64,000 bases of DNA from SIG575 sp045534165 (GTDB lineage Bacteria; Bacillota; Clostridia; Oscillospirales; Acutalibacteraceae), in the NCBI GenBank assembly GCA_045534165.1, contig JAZSJD010000017.1, positions 6,740 to 70,739 on the forward strand. Direction: 5' to 3'. The position numbers were made by a program, and so were the translations under genes. The number at the start of each line of letters is the position of its first letter. Position 1 is the first letter of the stretch. The notes beneath the pieces were generated by a model, which saw nothing but the letters and a program-made list of their open reading frames with translations, did not search any database and was not told the DNA's origin. Shown here piece by piece: positions 34,647-43,386 of this stretch.

Positions 34647-35837
34647 TTATGCTTCCTCCTTTTCAACGCTGTGAGCAATGCTTAAAAGAACGCTCTCTTT
34701 AAATGAATCGGAAATAAGCTGAACACCCTTTGTTACCATAGCAGGAAGACCTGTTATTGAGGGGATAGCTGTAAAAATGCTTTCTTCAAACACTTTATTG
34801 AAAGAATCAAGAATATCATATTCCTGATAGCTCATCTTTGATGAAGCAGGAGCTAGAATTGCATCGTAAGAAGCAAGAACTTCTTTCACCTTATCCACAA
34901 CAATTCTGCGCATACGAAGTGATTTATCATAACACTTTTCATATTTGCCTTTTGCAAGCACATCAGAACCATAAATTATTGTAGCTTTTGTAAGGAATGA
35001 GAAAGCTTCTGTTCTGCTCTTTACATAAAGTTCATCAATGTTTTTATATTCAGGTGTTCTGTAACCGTATTTTACACCATCAAATCTTGAAAGGTTGTTG
35101 CAGGTTTCTGCTGACATAAGAATCTGCCAGGCAGTCTGTGCTTCTTTAACAAAATCAAGAGAAACAGTTTCAACTGTTGCACCTGACTTTTTAAGATTTT
35201 CTGCATAAGCATCAATGCAAGCTTTAACTTCTTCACTTGCCATATCATAAAGCTCTTTTATAAGAGCGATTTTCATTGTGCTTACATTTTCATCAAGTGA
35301 ATATTCATATTTTTCTGCCGGAAGGCTTGTTCCGTCTTTTGAATCGTGGCCTGCAATAACAGAGAGAATTTCTTTTGTTTCTTCAGCATTTTTTGCAAGA
35401 ACACCAATCTGTTCACCTGAGCAAGCACAAGCGACTACACCGTAACGTGAAACTGTACCGTAAGTGGGTTTAATAAAATCAACACCTGATACTGCTGCTG
35501 CACGACGAGGAAAACCGTTAAGGTCTACTGAAAGAGCTGCTTTAACATGGCCTGATTTAACAAGTTCTGCTGCTGCGCCTGTAAGGTTTTCACCATTTTT
35601 AACTGCACCGAAATATGATGTTTCGCCAAGAAGGTCAAGACCGAATTCACCTGCATTTGTTTTACCTGAAACAGAATATCCTGCTTTTTCAAGTCTTTCA
35701 ACTGCTTCCGCACTGAAAAGAGGTGTAAAATTTTCCAACATTTTTGAGCCTGCTGTTGCGGGAGTGCCTTTTACAAGAATTGTGTCATCAACAGCAATTT
35801 TTCCGTTTTTATCAATTTCGTTAATATAATATCTCAC
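34647..35837 (-). CDS. gatA: GatA-like amidotransferase subunit lacking the amidase catalytic triad
   Basis: 396 residues against about 485 for normal GatA. Clear homology: SKMLENFTPLFSAEAVERLEKAG, GKTNAGEF, FIKPTYGTVSRYGVVACACSGEQIG, VIAGHDSKDGTS and SAETCNNLSRFDGVKYGYR all match GatA. Yet the first 60-65 residues are missing, the catalytic Lys motif (I-K-D-N) reads VDDT, the G-G-S-S-G-G-S-A-A-A loop with the cis-Ser is shortened to TGAAAELV, and the G-S-D-T-G-G-S-I-R nucleophile motif reads SVDLNGFPR. All three triad residues are therefore absent, so glutamine hydrolysis is not expected. The frame is intact and in operon position between aspS-gatC (12 bp) and gatB (1 bp), which argues for a retained structural role. 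Confidence 0.88.
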   Translation of the reverse strand: MRYYINEIDKNGKIAVDDTILVKGTPATAGSKMLENFTPLFSAEAVERLEKAGYSVSGKTNAGEFGLDLLGETSYFGAVKNGENLTGAAAELVKSGHVKAALSVDLNGFPRRAAAVSGVDFIKPTYGTVSRYGVVACACSGEQIGVLAKNAEETKEILSVIAGHDSKDGTSLPAEKYEYSLDENVSTMKIALIKELYDMASEEVKACIDAYAENLKKSGATVETVSLDFVKEAQTAWQILMSAETCNNLSRFDGVKYGYRTPEYKNIDELYVKSRTEAFSFLTKATIIYGSDVLAKGKYEKCYDKSLRMRRIVVDKVKEVLASYDAILAPASSKMSYQEYDILDSFNKVFEESIFTAIPSITGLPAMVTKGVQLISDSFKESVLLSIAHSVEKEEA

Positions 35838-35848
35838 TGTTATTCACC

Positions 35849-37954
35849 TCACTTTACAAGTCTGGGAACCTGCCAGCTATCCTCAGTGCTCTGAGGTGCA
35901 CCTGAAAGCAAATCTTTGCGTTCAAAGGGCTGTTCACGTTTATCCTGTCTTAAAACGTTTGTCATAGGCATTACATATACCATTGCTTCAACGTTTTCTG
36001 TATCAACCTTAAGAAGTTCTTCTTCTTTCTTCTGCATAGCTTCAAAGATTTTGTTCATCATTTTCTTTTCATCATCTGCAAAGACGAGTTCATTCACCTG
36101 CTCAAGGCTGTGAAGTTTATCAACTTTTTTCTCGCTTACGCTTGCACCTTTTACAGTTGTTGCAAAAGCATCTGTTTCTGTTCCTTCTGAGCCGAGCACT
36201 TCTGCTCCGCCTTTACCACGGATGCTTACATTTGCTTCAAAGAGCTGAAGTTCTGTAACTTCACCGGGAGCACCAAGCATCTGGTCCTGAGCTGTACCGT
36301 CAAGGGGGAATGCAATAACATCTCTGATAGTTTCAGTATCAGCAAGGAGCATTACAATTCTGTCCACACCGGGTGCCATACCTGCATGAGGTGGAGCACC
36401 AAACTGGAATGCATTATAAAGTGCGCCGAAACGTTTCTTAACTTCATCTTCACTGTATCCTGCAATTTCAAAAGCTTTTCTCATGATTTCAGGACTATGG
36501 TTTCTTACAGCACCTGATGCCAATTCAATACCGTTACAAACAAGGTCGTACTGGTAAGCAAGAATTGTTGTGGGATCCATTGTTTCAAGTGCATTCAGGC
36601 CACCCTGAGGCATTGAGAATGGGTTGTGTGTGAAAATAATTTTATCTGTTGTTTCATCATGTTCATACATGGGGAAATCAACAACAAAACAGAATTCAAA
36701 TGAATCGTTATTGATAAGTCCTAATTCGTTACCGAGCCATGTTCTGATAACGCCTGCATTTTTATCTGCAACATCTGAAATTGTATCGCAGATGAAGAAG
36801 ATTGTTTCCCCTTCTTTAACACCTGTAACTTCAACAATTTCTCTCTTTTCATCTTCTGTGAGAACTTTTACGATGGGGTCATCTTTAAATTCATAAGTTT
36901 CAGCATTAAGGAGAGTGATATGTGCAAGACCTGCCATTTTAGCCTGCTTTGTAGCAAATGCAAGTGATTTATCAAAGAACCATCTTTCATTTTTGCAAGG
37001 AGCAACAATACCTCTTACAGGCTTATTCATAAAGGGTTTGAATTTAACTCTTTTAAACATATCTGTCAAGTCACAGATAACAAGAGGGTTACGAAGGTCA
37101 GGTTTGTCTGAACCATATTTAGCCATAGCTTCTGCGTAAGGAATTCTTCTGAAAGGTGTTTCAGTAATTTTCTTATCAGAGAAAGTACGGAAAATATCGC
37201 TTACAACGCTTTCGCAGACATCAAGAACTTCTTCCTGAGTTGAAAAAGCCATTTCAAAGTCCAGCTGATAGAATTCACCGGGTGAACGGTCAGCACGTGC
37301 ATCTTCATCTCTGAAGCAAGGTGCAATCTGATAATATTTATCAAATCCTGACACCATAAGGAGCTGTTTGAACTGCTGAGGTGCCTGAGGAAGTGCATAA
37401 AATTTACCCGGATGTTTACGGCTGGGAACGAGGAAGTCTCTTGCACCTTCGGGAGAAGATGCTGTAAGAATAGGTGTCTGGATATCAAGGAAGCCTCTTT
37501 CTTCCATAAGACGTCTCATATGACCGATAACCTTTGAACGAAGAAGAATATTCTTGTGAAGGTCAGGATTTCTCAGATCGAGGAATCTGTGTTTAAGTCT
37601 GATATTTTCGTTTGTGTCGTTTGAACCGATTTCAAAAGGAAGATCTCTGCTGCAGACACCGAGAACCTCAAGTGAATCAACAACAAGTTCAACAAGACCT
37701 GTTTCAATTTTTGTGTTTACAGTGTTTTCGTCACGTTTTGTAACTTTACCTGAAACAGATAAAACAGTTTCTTTGCTTACTCCCTTAAGAAGATTTTCAT
37801 CGTGAACAACAACCTGTGTTACGCCGGTTTCGTCACGCAAATCGACAAAAAGAACACCACCATGGTCACGGATAACATCAACCCAGCCCGCAAGCTGAAC
37901 TGACATACCGATGTGTTCTTCTCTTATTTCATTGCAACGATGAGTCCTGTACAT
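35849..37954 (-). CDS. aspS: Aspartyl-tRNA synthetase with C-terminally fused GatC
   Basis: 701 residues. Residues 1-600 are a bacterial-type AspRS: OB-fold anticodon domain (MSVQLAGWVDVIRDHGGVLFVDLRDETG), motif 2 (CFRDEDARADRSPGEFYQLD), the GAD insertion, and motif 3 (GMAPGVDRIVMLL). The last 90 residues are GatC: VDKLHSLEQVNELVFADDEK, the LDTEGVEPT-like VDTENVEAMVYVMPMTNVLRQD and the usual end DSWQVPRLVK. A linker of about 30 residues joins them. The fusion ties Asp-tRNA formation physically to amidation, as expected for a non-discriminating AspRS that makes Asp-tRNA(Asn). The ATG at 37954 follows GGAGG; upstream codons lie in the T-box. Confidence 0.93.
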   Translation of the reverse strand: MYRTHRCNEIREEHIGMSVQLAGWVDVIRDHGGVLFVDLRDETGVTQVVVHDENLLKGVSKETVLSVSGKVTKRDENTVNTKIETGLVELVVDSLEVLGVCSRDLPFEIGSNDTNENIRLKHRFLDLRNPDLHKNILLRSKVIGHMRRLMEERGFLDIQTPILTASSPEGARDFLVPSRKHPGKFYALPQAPQQFKQLLMVSGFDKYYQIAPCFRDEDARADRSPGEFYQLDFEMAFSTQEEVLDVCESVVSDIFRTFSDKKITETPFRRIPYAEAMAKYGSDKPDLRNPLVICDLTDMFKRVKFKPFMNKPVRGIVAPCKNERWFFDKSLAFATKQAKMAGLAHITLLNAETYEFKDDPIVKVLTEDEKREIVEVTGVKEGETIFFICDTISDVADKNAGVIRTWLGNELGLINNDSFEFCFVVDFPMYEHDETTDKIIFTHNPFSMPQGGLNALETMDPTTILAYQYDLVCNGIELASGAVRNHSPEIMRKAFEIAGYSEDEVKKRFGALYNAFQFGAPPHAGMAPGVDRIVMLLADTETIRDVIAFPLDGTAQDQMLGAPGEVTELQLFEANVSIRGKGGAEVLGSEGTETDAFATTVKGASVSEKKVDKLHSLEQVNELVFADDEKKMMNKIFEAMQKKEEELLKVDTENVEAMVYVMPMTNVLRQDKREQPFERKDLLSGAPQSTEDSWQVPRLVK

Positions 37955-37989
37955 TTTATATACCTCCGTTTGCATAATAATTTCTAAAA

Positions 37990-38195
37990 TATAAAAGCCC
38001 CGGGAATTATTAAAAAATAATTCCCGGGACGAGTTATTTACCCGCGGTGCCACCCGATTTGATACAAGAAGTATCCGCTCTTTTTATTTAATTAAAAAAC
38101 AAGGAAGTGTTGCCGTACTTACTACTCATCTGAAGTGCGCTTTCAGCCTGTTGACGCACTCTCTCTTGCAGACTTTCCACAAAAGCCGGGTCTTC
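37990..38195 (-). promoter_or_regulatory. T-box riboswitch leader of the aspS-gatA-gatB operon
   Basis: The antiterminator core GGGTGGCACCGCGGG (38055-38041) is exact. It is followed by a terminator stem CCCGGGAATTATT/AATAATTCCCGGG (38028-37999) and GCTTTTATATTTT. Stem I sequences lie at about 38180-38100 (AAGAGAGAG...GAGTAGTAAGTACGGC). I could not place the specifier codon with certainty; AAC triplets occur near 38113 and 38150, so Asn is as likely as Asp. The leader senses uncharged tRNA and controls read-through into aspS. Confidence 0.93.
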
Positions 38196-38201
38196 CCGAT
38201 T

Positions 38202-38230
38202 ATTGTAACAAAAAACCAAATTATTGTCAA
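38202..38230 (-). promoter_or_regulatory. Promoter of the T-box/aspS operon
   Basis: On the minus strand TTGACA (38230-38225), 17 bp, TACAAT (38207-38202). Confidence 0.85.
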
Positions 38231-38291
38231 TCATCAAATTGATAAAAAACCGTGTTCTTATTACTTTTTACTTGTTTATTTTATTATAAAA

Positions 38292-38319
38292 TTGACTTTT
38301 TCCCAAGCTGTTATATAAT
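38292..38319 (+). promoter_or_regulatory. Promoter of the GH110-like gene
   Basis: TTGACT (38292-38297), 16 bp, TATAAT (38314-38319), about 33 bp before the ATG at 38352. Confidence 0.7.
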
Positions 38320-38351
38320 ATACATATATATTATATGCAAAAGGTGACATT

Positions 38352-39983
38352 ATGAACAGACTCAGCCAAATTTTTTTAAATATTAAAAACGGTGATACTG
38401 TTATTCTTGAAAAAAACAAAATTTATGATGTGCGTCAGGATGATTCTTTTGAGCTGACCGGATATTACTGTTCAAACACAGCCAAAAAAGATGAAAACCC
38501 TGATGGTCTCAGAAGAAGTGCAATTTATCTTAAAGAAAAAAATAATATCACAATTGACGGAAACGGAGCAGTAATTCTTGTTCATGGTAAAATGACTCCC
38601 CTTTTGTTTGACAGATGCGAAAACATTACTGTAAGGAATTTACAGATTGACTATGCTGTCCCCACCATGTCCGAATTTACAATTCTTTCCAACAACAACG
38701 GAATATGCGAAATAAAAATCAATCCCGATTGTCTTTTTGAAATTGAAGATAACACCCTCTTCTTCAAAGGTGAAAATGGTGCAGACGGAAAACCATACTG
38801 GAAAGATACCTGCTGCAAAAACAAGCGTTATATTAAAATCTTCAATCCTGAAACACAACTTTCCCGTGATTTTAACAGAGACAATTTAGCCTGTTCAAAA
38901 ATTGAACAGATTGATACCCACACATTAAAATTACATTTGAAAAACAAGCATGCTGATTTGCTTGCAGGTCATATTGTGCAGACAAGAAGCATTGTCAGAG
39001 ACCAGACAGGCAGTTTATTCCAGAGATGTAAAAACCTTGAGTTTGAAAATCTCCGCATTAAGTTTATGCACGGTTTAGGTATGGTTTCTCAATTTTGCGA
39101 AAATGTCACTTTCAGGAACTGTGATTTCACCCCAAAAGAAAACAGAACAATTGCCAGCACTGCTGATTTCTTCCAGTTTTCAGGTTGCAGAGGGCAATTA
39201 ACTGTTGATACCTGCAAAGCACAAGGAGCACATGATGATTATATAAACGTTCACGGTACTCATCTGAGAATCATAAAAAAAGACAAATCAGAAAATTCCC
39301 TTGTTGTTCGTTTTATGCATGCAGAAAGTTGGGGCTTTCAGGCTTTTGAAAAAGGTGATGAACTTGAATTTATCAAATGGGACACTCTCATCCCCTATGA
39401 TAAAACAAAGGTAATTGATTTCATGAGAATAAACGACACAGATATAAAGCTTTATCTTGACAGACCTTTGCCACAGATTAAGCTTAACAAAGACGTTGTG
39501 GAAAATGCTACCTGGACACCTGATTTGCTTGTAAAAAACTGCAAATTCGGTACTACTTCAGGCAGAGGTATCCTTGCCACAACAAGAGGAAAAGTTATAA
39601 TTGAAAACAATGTTTTCAATAAACTCTGGGGTCCCGCTTTGCTGATTGAAGATGATTGCAATTTCTGGTTTGAATCAGGCTATACAAAAGAAATTATTTT
39701 CAGAAACAATCAGGTCATTCAATGCGAATTTGCATCTATGTGGGAAACATCTCCTGTTATTCGTTATTCACCTAAAATTTTGAAAAAAAGTTCAAAAGAA
39801 TTCGTTCACCAAAGACTTGTTCTGGAGGGGAACACTTTTAAAATGCCGAAAGAAGAAAGCCATTCAATATGGCTTGAATATTTAAAAGAAGCAGTAATAA
39901 AAAACAATACTTTTGATGCACCTTTTAAAATACACAAAAATTGTGTAGGCACGGTAACAGAAGAAAACAATAAAATAATCTGA
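38352..39983 (+). CDS. GH110-like right-handed beta-helix alpha-1,3-galactosidase
   Basis: 543 residues, no signal peptide. The chain is a right-handed parallel beta-helix with many coil repeats (NITIDGNGAVILVHGKMTPLLFDRCENITVRNLQID and VIIENNVFNKLWGPALLIEDD). The central segment FFQFSGCRGQLTVDTCKAQG followed by AHDDYINVHGTHLRI closely resembles the active-site region of GH110 enzymes, whose acidic pair removes alpha-1,3-galactose from blood-group B and linear structures. GH28/pectin lyases share the fold but not this motif. AAGGTGA precedes the ATG. Being intracellular it would act on oligosaccharides released by secreted enzymes such as the GH98-like protein. Substrate is inference. Confidence 0.72.
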   Translation: MNRLSQIFLNIKNGDTVILEKNKIYDVRQDDSFELTGYYCSNTAKKDENPDGLRRSAIYLKEKNNITIDGNGAVILVHGKMTPLLFDRCENITVRNLQIDYAVPTMSEFTILSNNNGICEIKINPDCLFEIEDNTLFFKGENGADGKPYWKDTCCKNKRYIKIFNPETQLSRDFNRDNLACSKIEQIDTHTLKLHLKNKHADLLAGHIVQTRSIVRDQTGSLFQRCKNLEFENLRIKFMHGLGMVSQFCENVTFRNCDFTPKENRTIASTADFFQFSGCRGQLTVDTCKAQGAHDDYINVHGTHLRIIKKDKSENSLVVRFMHAESWGFQAFEKGDELEFIKWDTLIPYDKTKVIDFMRINDTDIKLYLDRPLPQIKLNKDVVENATWTPDLLVKNCKFGTTSGRGILATTRGKVIIENNVFNKLWGPALLIEDDCNFWFESGYTKEIIFRNNQVIQCEFASMWETSPVIRYSPKILKKSSKEFVHQRLVLEGNTFKMPKEESHSIWLEYLKEAVIKNNTFDAPFKIHKNCVGTVTEENNKII

Positions 39984-39984
39984 A

Positions 39985-40075
39985 TATACTTTTTGCAACA
40001 AAAATTTAATTGTTGTTGCGAAAGTATATATTAAACATTTTCTGAATATATTTCTTTTGAAACTTATATTCAGAG
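39985..40075 (+). other. Two consecutive hairpins ahead of the DUF6512 gene
   Basis: The first pairs ATATACTTTTTGCAACAA with TTGTTGCGAAAGTATAT (about 39984-40031). The second pairs CTGAATATA (40042-40050) with TATATTCAG (40065-40073), and its 3' arm ends inside the AGAGG ribosome site of the next gene. There is no T-run, so this is leader structure rather than a clear terminator. Confidence 0.5.
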
Positions 40076-40084
40076 GTGTTTGCT

Positions 40085-40615
40085 TTGAAAAGAACATTGA
40101 ATTTCTGGCAAATCGCAGGTTTTATTTTTACTGCAATTGCCGGAACGCTTCTGCACTTTGTTTATGATTGGAGCAAAGAAAGTTTTCTCCTTGCGCCCTT
40201 TTGTGCCACTAACGAATCAACATGGGAACATATGAAACTGTTATTTTTTCCTGCAGTTATTTTTGCATTGGTTGAAAATTATTTCACGGGCAAATCATAT
40301 CAGAACTTCCTGCAAATAAAATGTATCGGAATTCTCTCGGGGCTTTCGTTTATTCCCATATTTTTTTACACTTACACAGGTGTTCTGGGAGTAATCGCAG
40401 ACTGGTTTAACATTACTATATTTTTCTTATCTGTCTTTTTAATGTTTTTTCTTGAAACACAACTTCTCAAAAAGAACAGTTCTTTAAATTTTTCAGAAAA
40501 AACTGCATCTGTTATTTTAATGATACTTACTTTTGCTTTTATTATTTTCACTTTTCTCCCACCGAAAATTCCTCTTTTCCAAGACCCCGATGAAATGGTT
40601 TTCTATATAAAATAA
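40085..40615 (+). CDS. DUF6512 family integral membrane protein
   Basis: 176 residues with five or six membrane helices. The conserved block WQIAGFIFTAIAGTLLHFVYDWS followed by APFCATNESTWEHMKLLFFPAVIFALVE is the hallmark of the DUF6512 group of small Firmicutes membrane proteins; function unknown. It starts at TTG (40085), 8 bases after AGAGG; the in-frame GTG at 40076 overlaps that site. It stands alone after the GH110-like gene, with a hairpin over its ribosome site, and ends at a strong bidirectional terminator. Confidence 0.8.
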   Translation: MKRTLNFWQIAGFIFTAIAGTLLHFVYDWSKESFLLAPFCATNESTWEHMKLLFFPAVIFALVENYFTGKSYQNFLQIKCIGILSGLSFIPIFFYTYTGVLGVIADWFNITIFFLSVFLMFFLETQLLKKNSSLNFSEKTASVILMILTFAFIIFTFLPPKIPLFQDPDEMVFYIK

Positions 40616-40616
40616 A

Positions 40617-40660
40617 GCGGTGATAATTTCAAAATTATCACCGCTATTTTTATTTTCTCT
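40617..40660. terminator. Convergent intrinsic terminator
   Basis: AGCGGTGATAATTT pairs exactly with AAATTATCACCGCT, followed by ATTTTTATTTT. It lies between the DUF6512 gene and the convergent ABC exporter gene. Confidence 0.9.
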
Positions 40661-40675
40661 GATTTTATAAAAGGA

Positions 40676-42829
40676 TTATTTGTTTGTCAGTTTTGCAGTC
40701 TGACGTTGTGCCATAACGAGCCTTGCATATATACCATCTTCAAGCAGAAGTTCACGGTGTGTACCGGTCTCTGCAATTCTGCCTTTTTCGATAACAATAA
40801 GCCTGTCAGCATTGCGGAGTGTAGCAAGTCTATGGGCAATTGCAAATGTTGTTCTTCCTTTGACAAGCTTTGCAAGTGCATCCTGAATGACACCTTCCGT
40901 TTCGGGGTCAAGTGCACTTGTTGCTTCATCAAGAATAAGAATCTCAGGGTTTCTGAGCACAGCTCTTGCAATTGAAATTCTCTGTCTTTCTCCTCCTGAA
41001 AGATTATGACCGTCTTCACCCACAATAGTATTGTAAGAATCCGGTAGTTTCATTATAAATTCATGTGCATTGGCTGCCTTTGCTGCCGCAATTATTTCAC
41101 CCGGAGTTGCTGTAGGCCGTGCATAGGCAATGTTGTCGTAAACCGTACCTGCAAAAAGAAAAGTTTCCTGAAAAACAACACCTATTTTTTCTCTGTATTG
41201 CCATTGACTCATATCTTTTATGTCTGTTCCGCCAACAGAAATTGAGCCTTCGTCTGCATCATAAAGACGCATAATCAGGTTGATAAGCGTTGATTTACCG
41301 GCACCGGAATGACCCACAAGACCAATCATTTCACCCTGCTTTACTGTGAAACTGATATCCTTGAGCACCGGTTCATATGCCTTATATCCGAAACGCACAT
41401 TGTCAAAAACAATATCGCCGTCAAGTTTTGCCGGAACAAGATTTTTTTCTTCTTCCAATCCATCCTTTTCGTCAAGGATTTCAAAAATCTTGATAAGACT
41501 TGTGGCAACCTCACCAAGGCGTCGCGGGAGTGTTGAAATCCATCGTAGAGGCTGATAGATATAGGCAAGGAAGAGTGTAAATTCAAGCAATTCACCCAGG
41601 GAAATTGTGCCTTCAATAACCATTCTGCCGCCGAAAAAAAGAACGAAGAATTCACCAATTCCCATAAAAAATGAAAGGAAAGGAAAAACCTTTGCCCAGG
41701 TTTGTTCATTGCTTACAGAAACATCAGCAAGGCGCTTGCACACTCTGTCAAATTTTTTTATTTCTCTGTCTTCACTTCCGAATGTTTTTACAACTCTGAT
41801 ACCTCTTACAATATCGTGGAGAATCGAATTTGAGCGAGAATCACATCGCCATTGTTTTTCGTATCTGTATCTGATAAAACTCCAGAATTTTCTGATTGCA
41901 TAAATAACAAGTGGTACGGGAACGAAAACAAGAAAAGTAAGAAGTGGGCTGATATTTATGAGAATTATAAGAATTGCGATGAACATAATCAGCTTTTCAA
42001 TGGCATACATACCCTGTTCCGTAATAAAGCGTTTGACCGTTTCAGTATCACGCGTTACACGTTTCATAAGATCGCCTGCCGTTTTTTTAGACATTGATGA
42101 AAGCGAAAGTCTCTGTACTTTGTCATACATCATTATTCTCATGTCATTGAGCATATGAGCGCTGACCCGATTTGTTTTTCTCAGACTGAAAAGTTTAAGA
42201 ACCTGACCGATTATCTGCGTAAGACCGATGAGCAAAACTGTGGAAATAACACCTTTTACGGCAGTATCGCCTGAAATCATCGGATTATTGAAATAATCAT
42301 CAAGCAATTTTGCATTAAGTATGGGCAGAAGTGCTGAAGATGCAGTTGCAAAGGTCAGAAGGATCCCCGCAACAACAAGAGAAGGGATATAACTCTTTAT
42401 CATTCCCATTGTACGTTTGAAAAGATAACTTTTTTCAACGCAGAAAAGGCAGACATCCATACCTTTAACAAAATGTCTTCCGCATTTGGGACATACTCTG
42501 AAATCTTCACGCGAAAGTTCGGTTTCTTCACCTGTTCTTATGTAATGGTTTACAACCTTGCAGAATTCACCGATTTCTTCAACGCAACTCATTGAAAAAC
42601 GACAAACAGGTATGCTGCCTGACATTTCTGTGCCTTCGCCTTCGGGGATAAGTTCAAGAGTACCGCAACCTACATATGTTCGTTGCATAAGTTCACCTAT
42701 ACCGTCGATTGTGTGCTCAAAAACTGCTTTACCGTCAACACAGGCAAGTATTGTTCGGTTTTCAAAAATAAGTTCGCCTTTGCACAAATCACCGTTTTGT
42801 GCAAGGTCAAAAACTGCTTTTGTTTGCAT
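40676..42829 (-). CDS. ABC exporter (permease-ATPase) with N-terminal zinc ribbon
   Basis: 717 residues. The first 150 residues form a soluble domain ending in a four-Cys ribbon (VCPKCGRHFVKGMDVCLFC). A six-helix exporter membrane domain follows (about 155-460), then the nucleotide-binding domain with GLVGHSGAGKS (Walker A), HNLSGGERQRISIARA (signature) and PEILILDEATSALD (Walker B). It lies 29 bp after the DUF1854 gene. With the second exporter upstream it probably forms a heterodimeric half-transporter pair; both ATPase sites here look canonical. Exported substrate unknown. Confidence 0.92.
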   Translation of the reverse strand: MQTKAVFDLAQNGDLCKGELIFENRTILACVDGKAVFEHTIDGIGELMQRTYVGCGTLELIPEGEGTEMSGSIPVCRFSMSCVEEIGEFCKVVNHYIRTGEETELSREDFRVCPKCGRHFVKGMDVCLFCVEKSYLFKRTMGMIKSYIPSLVVAGILLTFATASSALLPILNAKLLDDYFNNPMISGDTAVKGVISTVLLIGLTQIIGQVLKLFSLRKTNRVSAHMLNDMRIMMYDKVQRLSLSSMSKKTAGDLMKRVTRDTETVKRFITEQGMYAIEKLIMFIAILIILINISPLLTFLVFVPVPLVIYAIRKFWSFIRYRYEKQWRCDSRSNSILHDIVRGIRVVKTFGSEDREIKKFDRVCKRLADVSVSNEQTWAKVFPFLSFFMGIGEFFVLFFGGRMVIEGTISLGELLEFTLFLAYIYQPLRWISTLPRRLGEVATSLIKIFEILDEKDGLEEEKNLVPAKLDGDIVFDNVRFGYKAYEPVLKDISFTVKQGEMIGLVGHSGAGKSTLINLIMRLYDADEGSISVGGTDIKDMSQWQYREKIGVVFQETFLFAGTVYDNIAYARPTATPGEIIAAAKAANAHEFIMKLPDSYNTIVGEDGHNLSGGERQRISIARAVLRNPEILILDEATSALDPETEGVIQDALAKLVKGRTTFAIAHRLATLRNADRLIVIEKGRIAETGTHRELLLEDGIYARLVMAQRQTAKLTNK

Positions 42830-42858
42830 AATTTATCACCTCTTCCGGAGTGATCTGA

Positions 42859-43386
42859 TTAATAGAGATATGGTTCAAGTTTTCTTCTGCTCTTTGACGG
42901 AATTGCTTCAAAATCAATAATTCTGAAACGATTGCCGTCAATGTCTATAAGGTCAATTGCATCACCATGCTGACGGATACTCTTTGAGATATCTTTTACA
43001 GCAAAAGATTTTTTGAAGTCCCCTATCATAACGTCAAAATAGAAATGTCCCATTTTTTCTTTTATCGACACTATTTTTGTTATAACGGGACAAAAATAAC
43101 GTTGAGAGAGTTCATCATTTATGAGTGATTGCTGTTGTGCTGAAAATTCACTTGCATGCTCTATGATTCCGATTTCTTTTTTGTCGATATCTGAAATGCA
43201 TATATAACTGTCAGGCATTGCAAGAGGAAGCGCACGAGTGAGGATAACCCTTGCATATTCCTTGCCGTTTACAGTTGCACAAAGAAATCCGTTTTTATTT
43301 TTTGAGAAAACGCAGTTATCCGGCGTTACATATTCCGCTTTGAGTGATTCCGGAGAAATTGTGTTTGCTGTTACTGTATTATTCAT
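42859..43386 (-). CDS. DUF1854 domain protein
   Basis: 175 residues, soluble. The pattern NGFLCATVNGKEYARVILTRALPLAMPDSYICI, DKKEIGIIEHASEFSAQQQ, and DAIDLIDIDGNRFRIIDFEAIPSKSRRKLEPYLY matches the DUF1854 family, which is typically encoded beside ABC exporters. Its start overlaps the stop of the upstream exporter by four bases (ATGA at 43383-43386), so it is tightly coupled. It is likely an accessory cytoplasmic subunit of the exporter pair or a substrate-handling protein; no catalytic motif is seen. Confidence 0.8.
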   Translation of the reverse strand: MNNTVTANTISPESLKAEYVTPDNCVFSKNKNGFLCATVNGKEYARVILTRALPLAMPDSYICISDIDKKEIGIIEHASEFSAQQQSLINDELSQRYFCPVITKIVSIKEKMGHFYFDVMIGDFKKSFAVKDISKSIRQHGDAIDLIDIDGNRFRIIDFEAIPSKSRRKLEPYLY

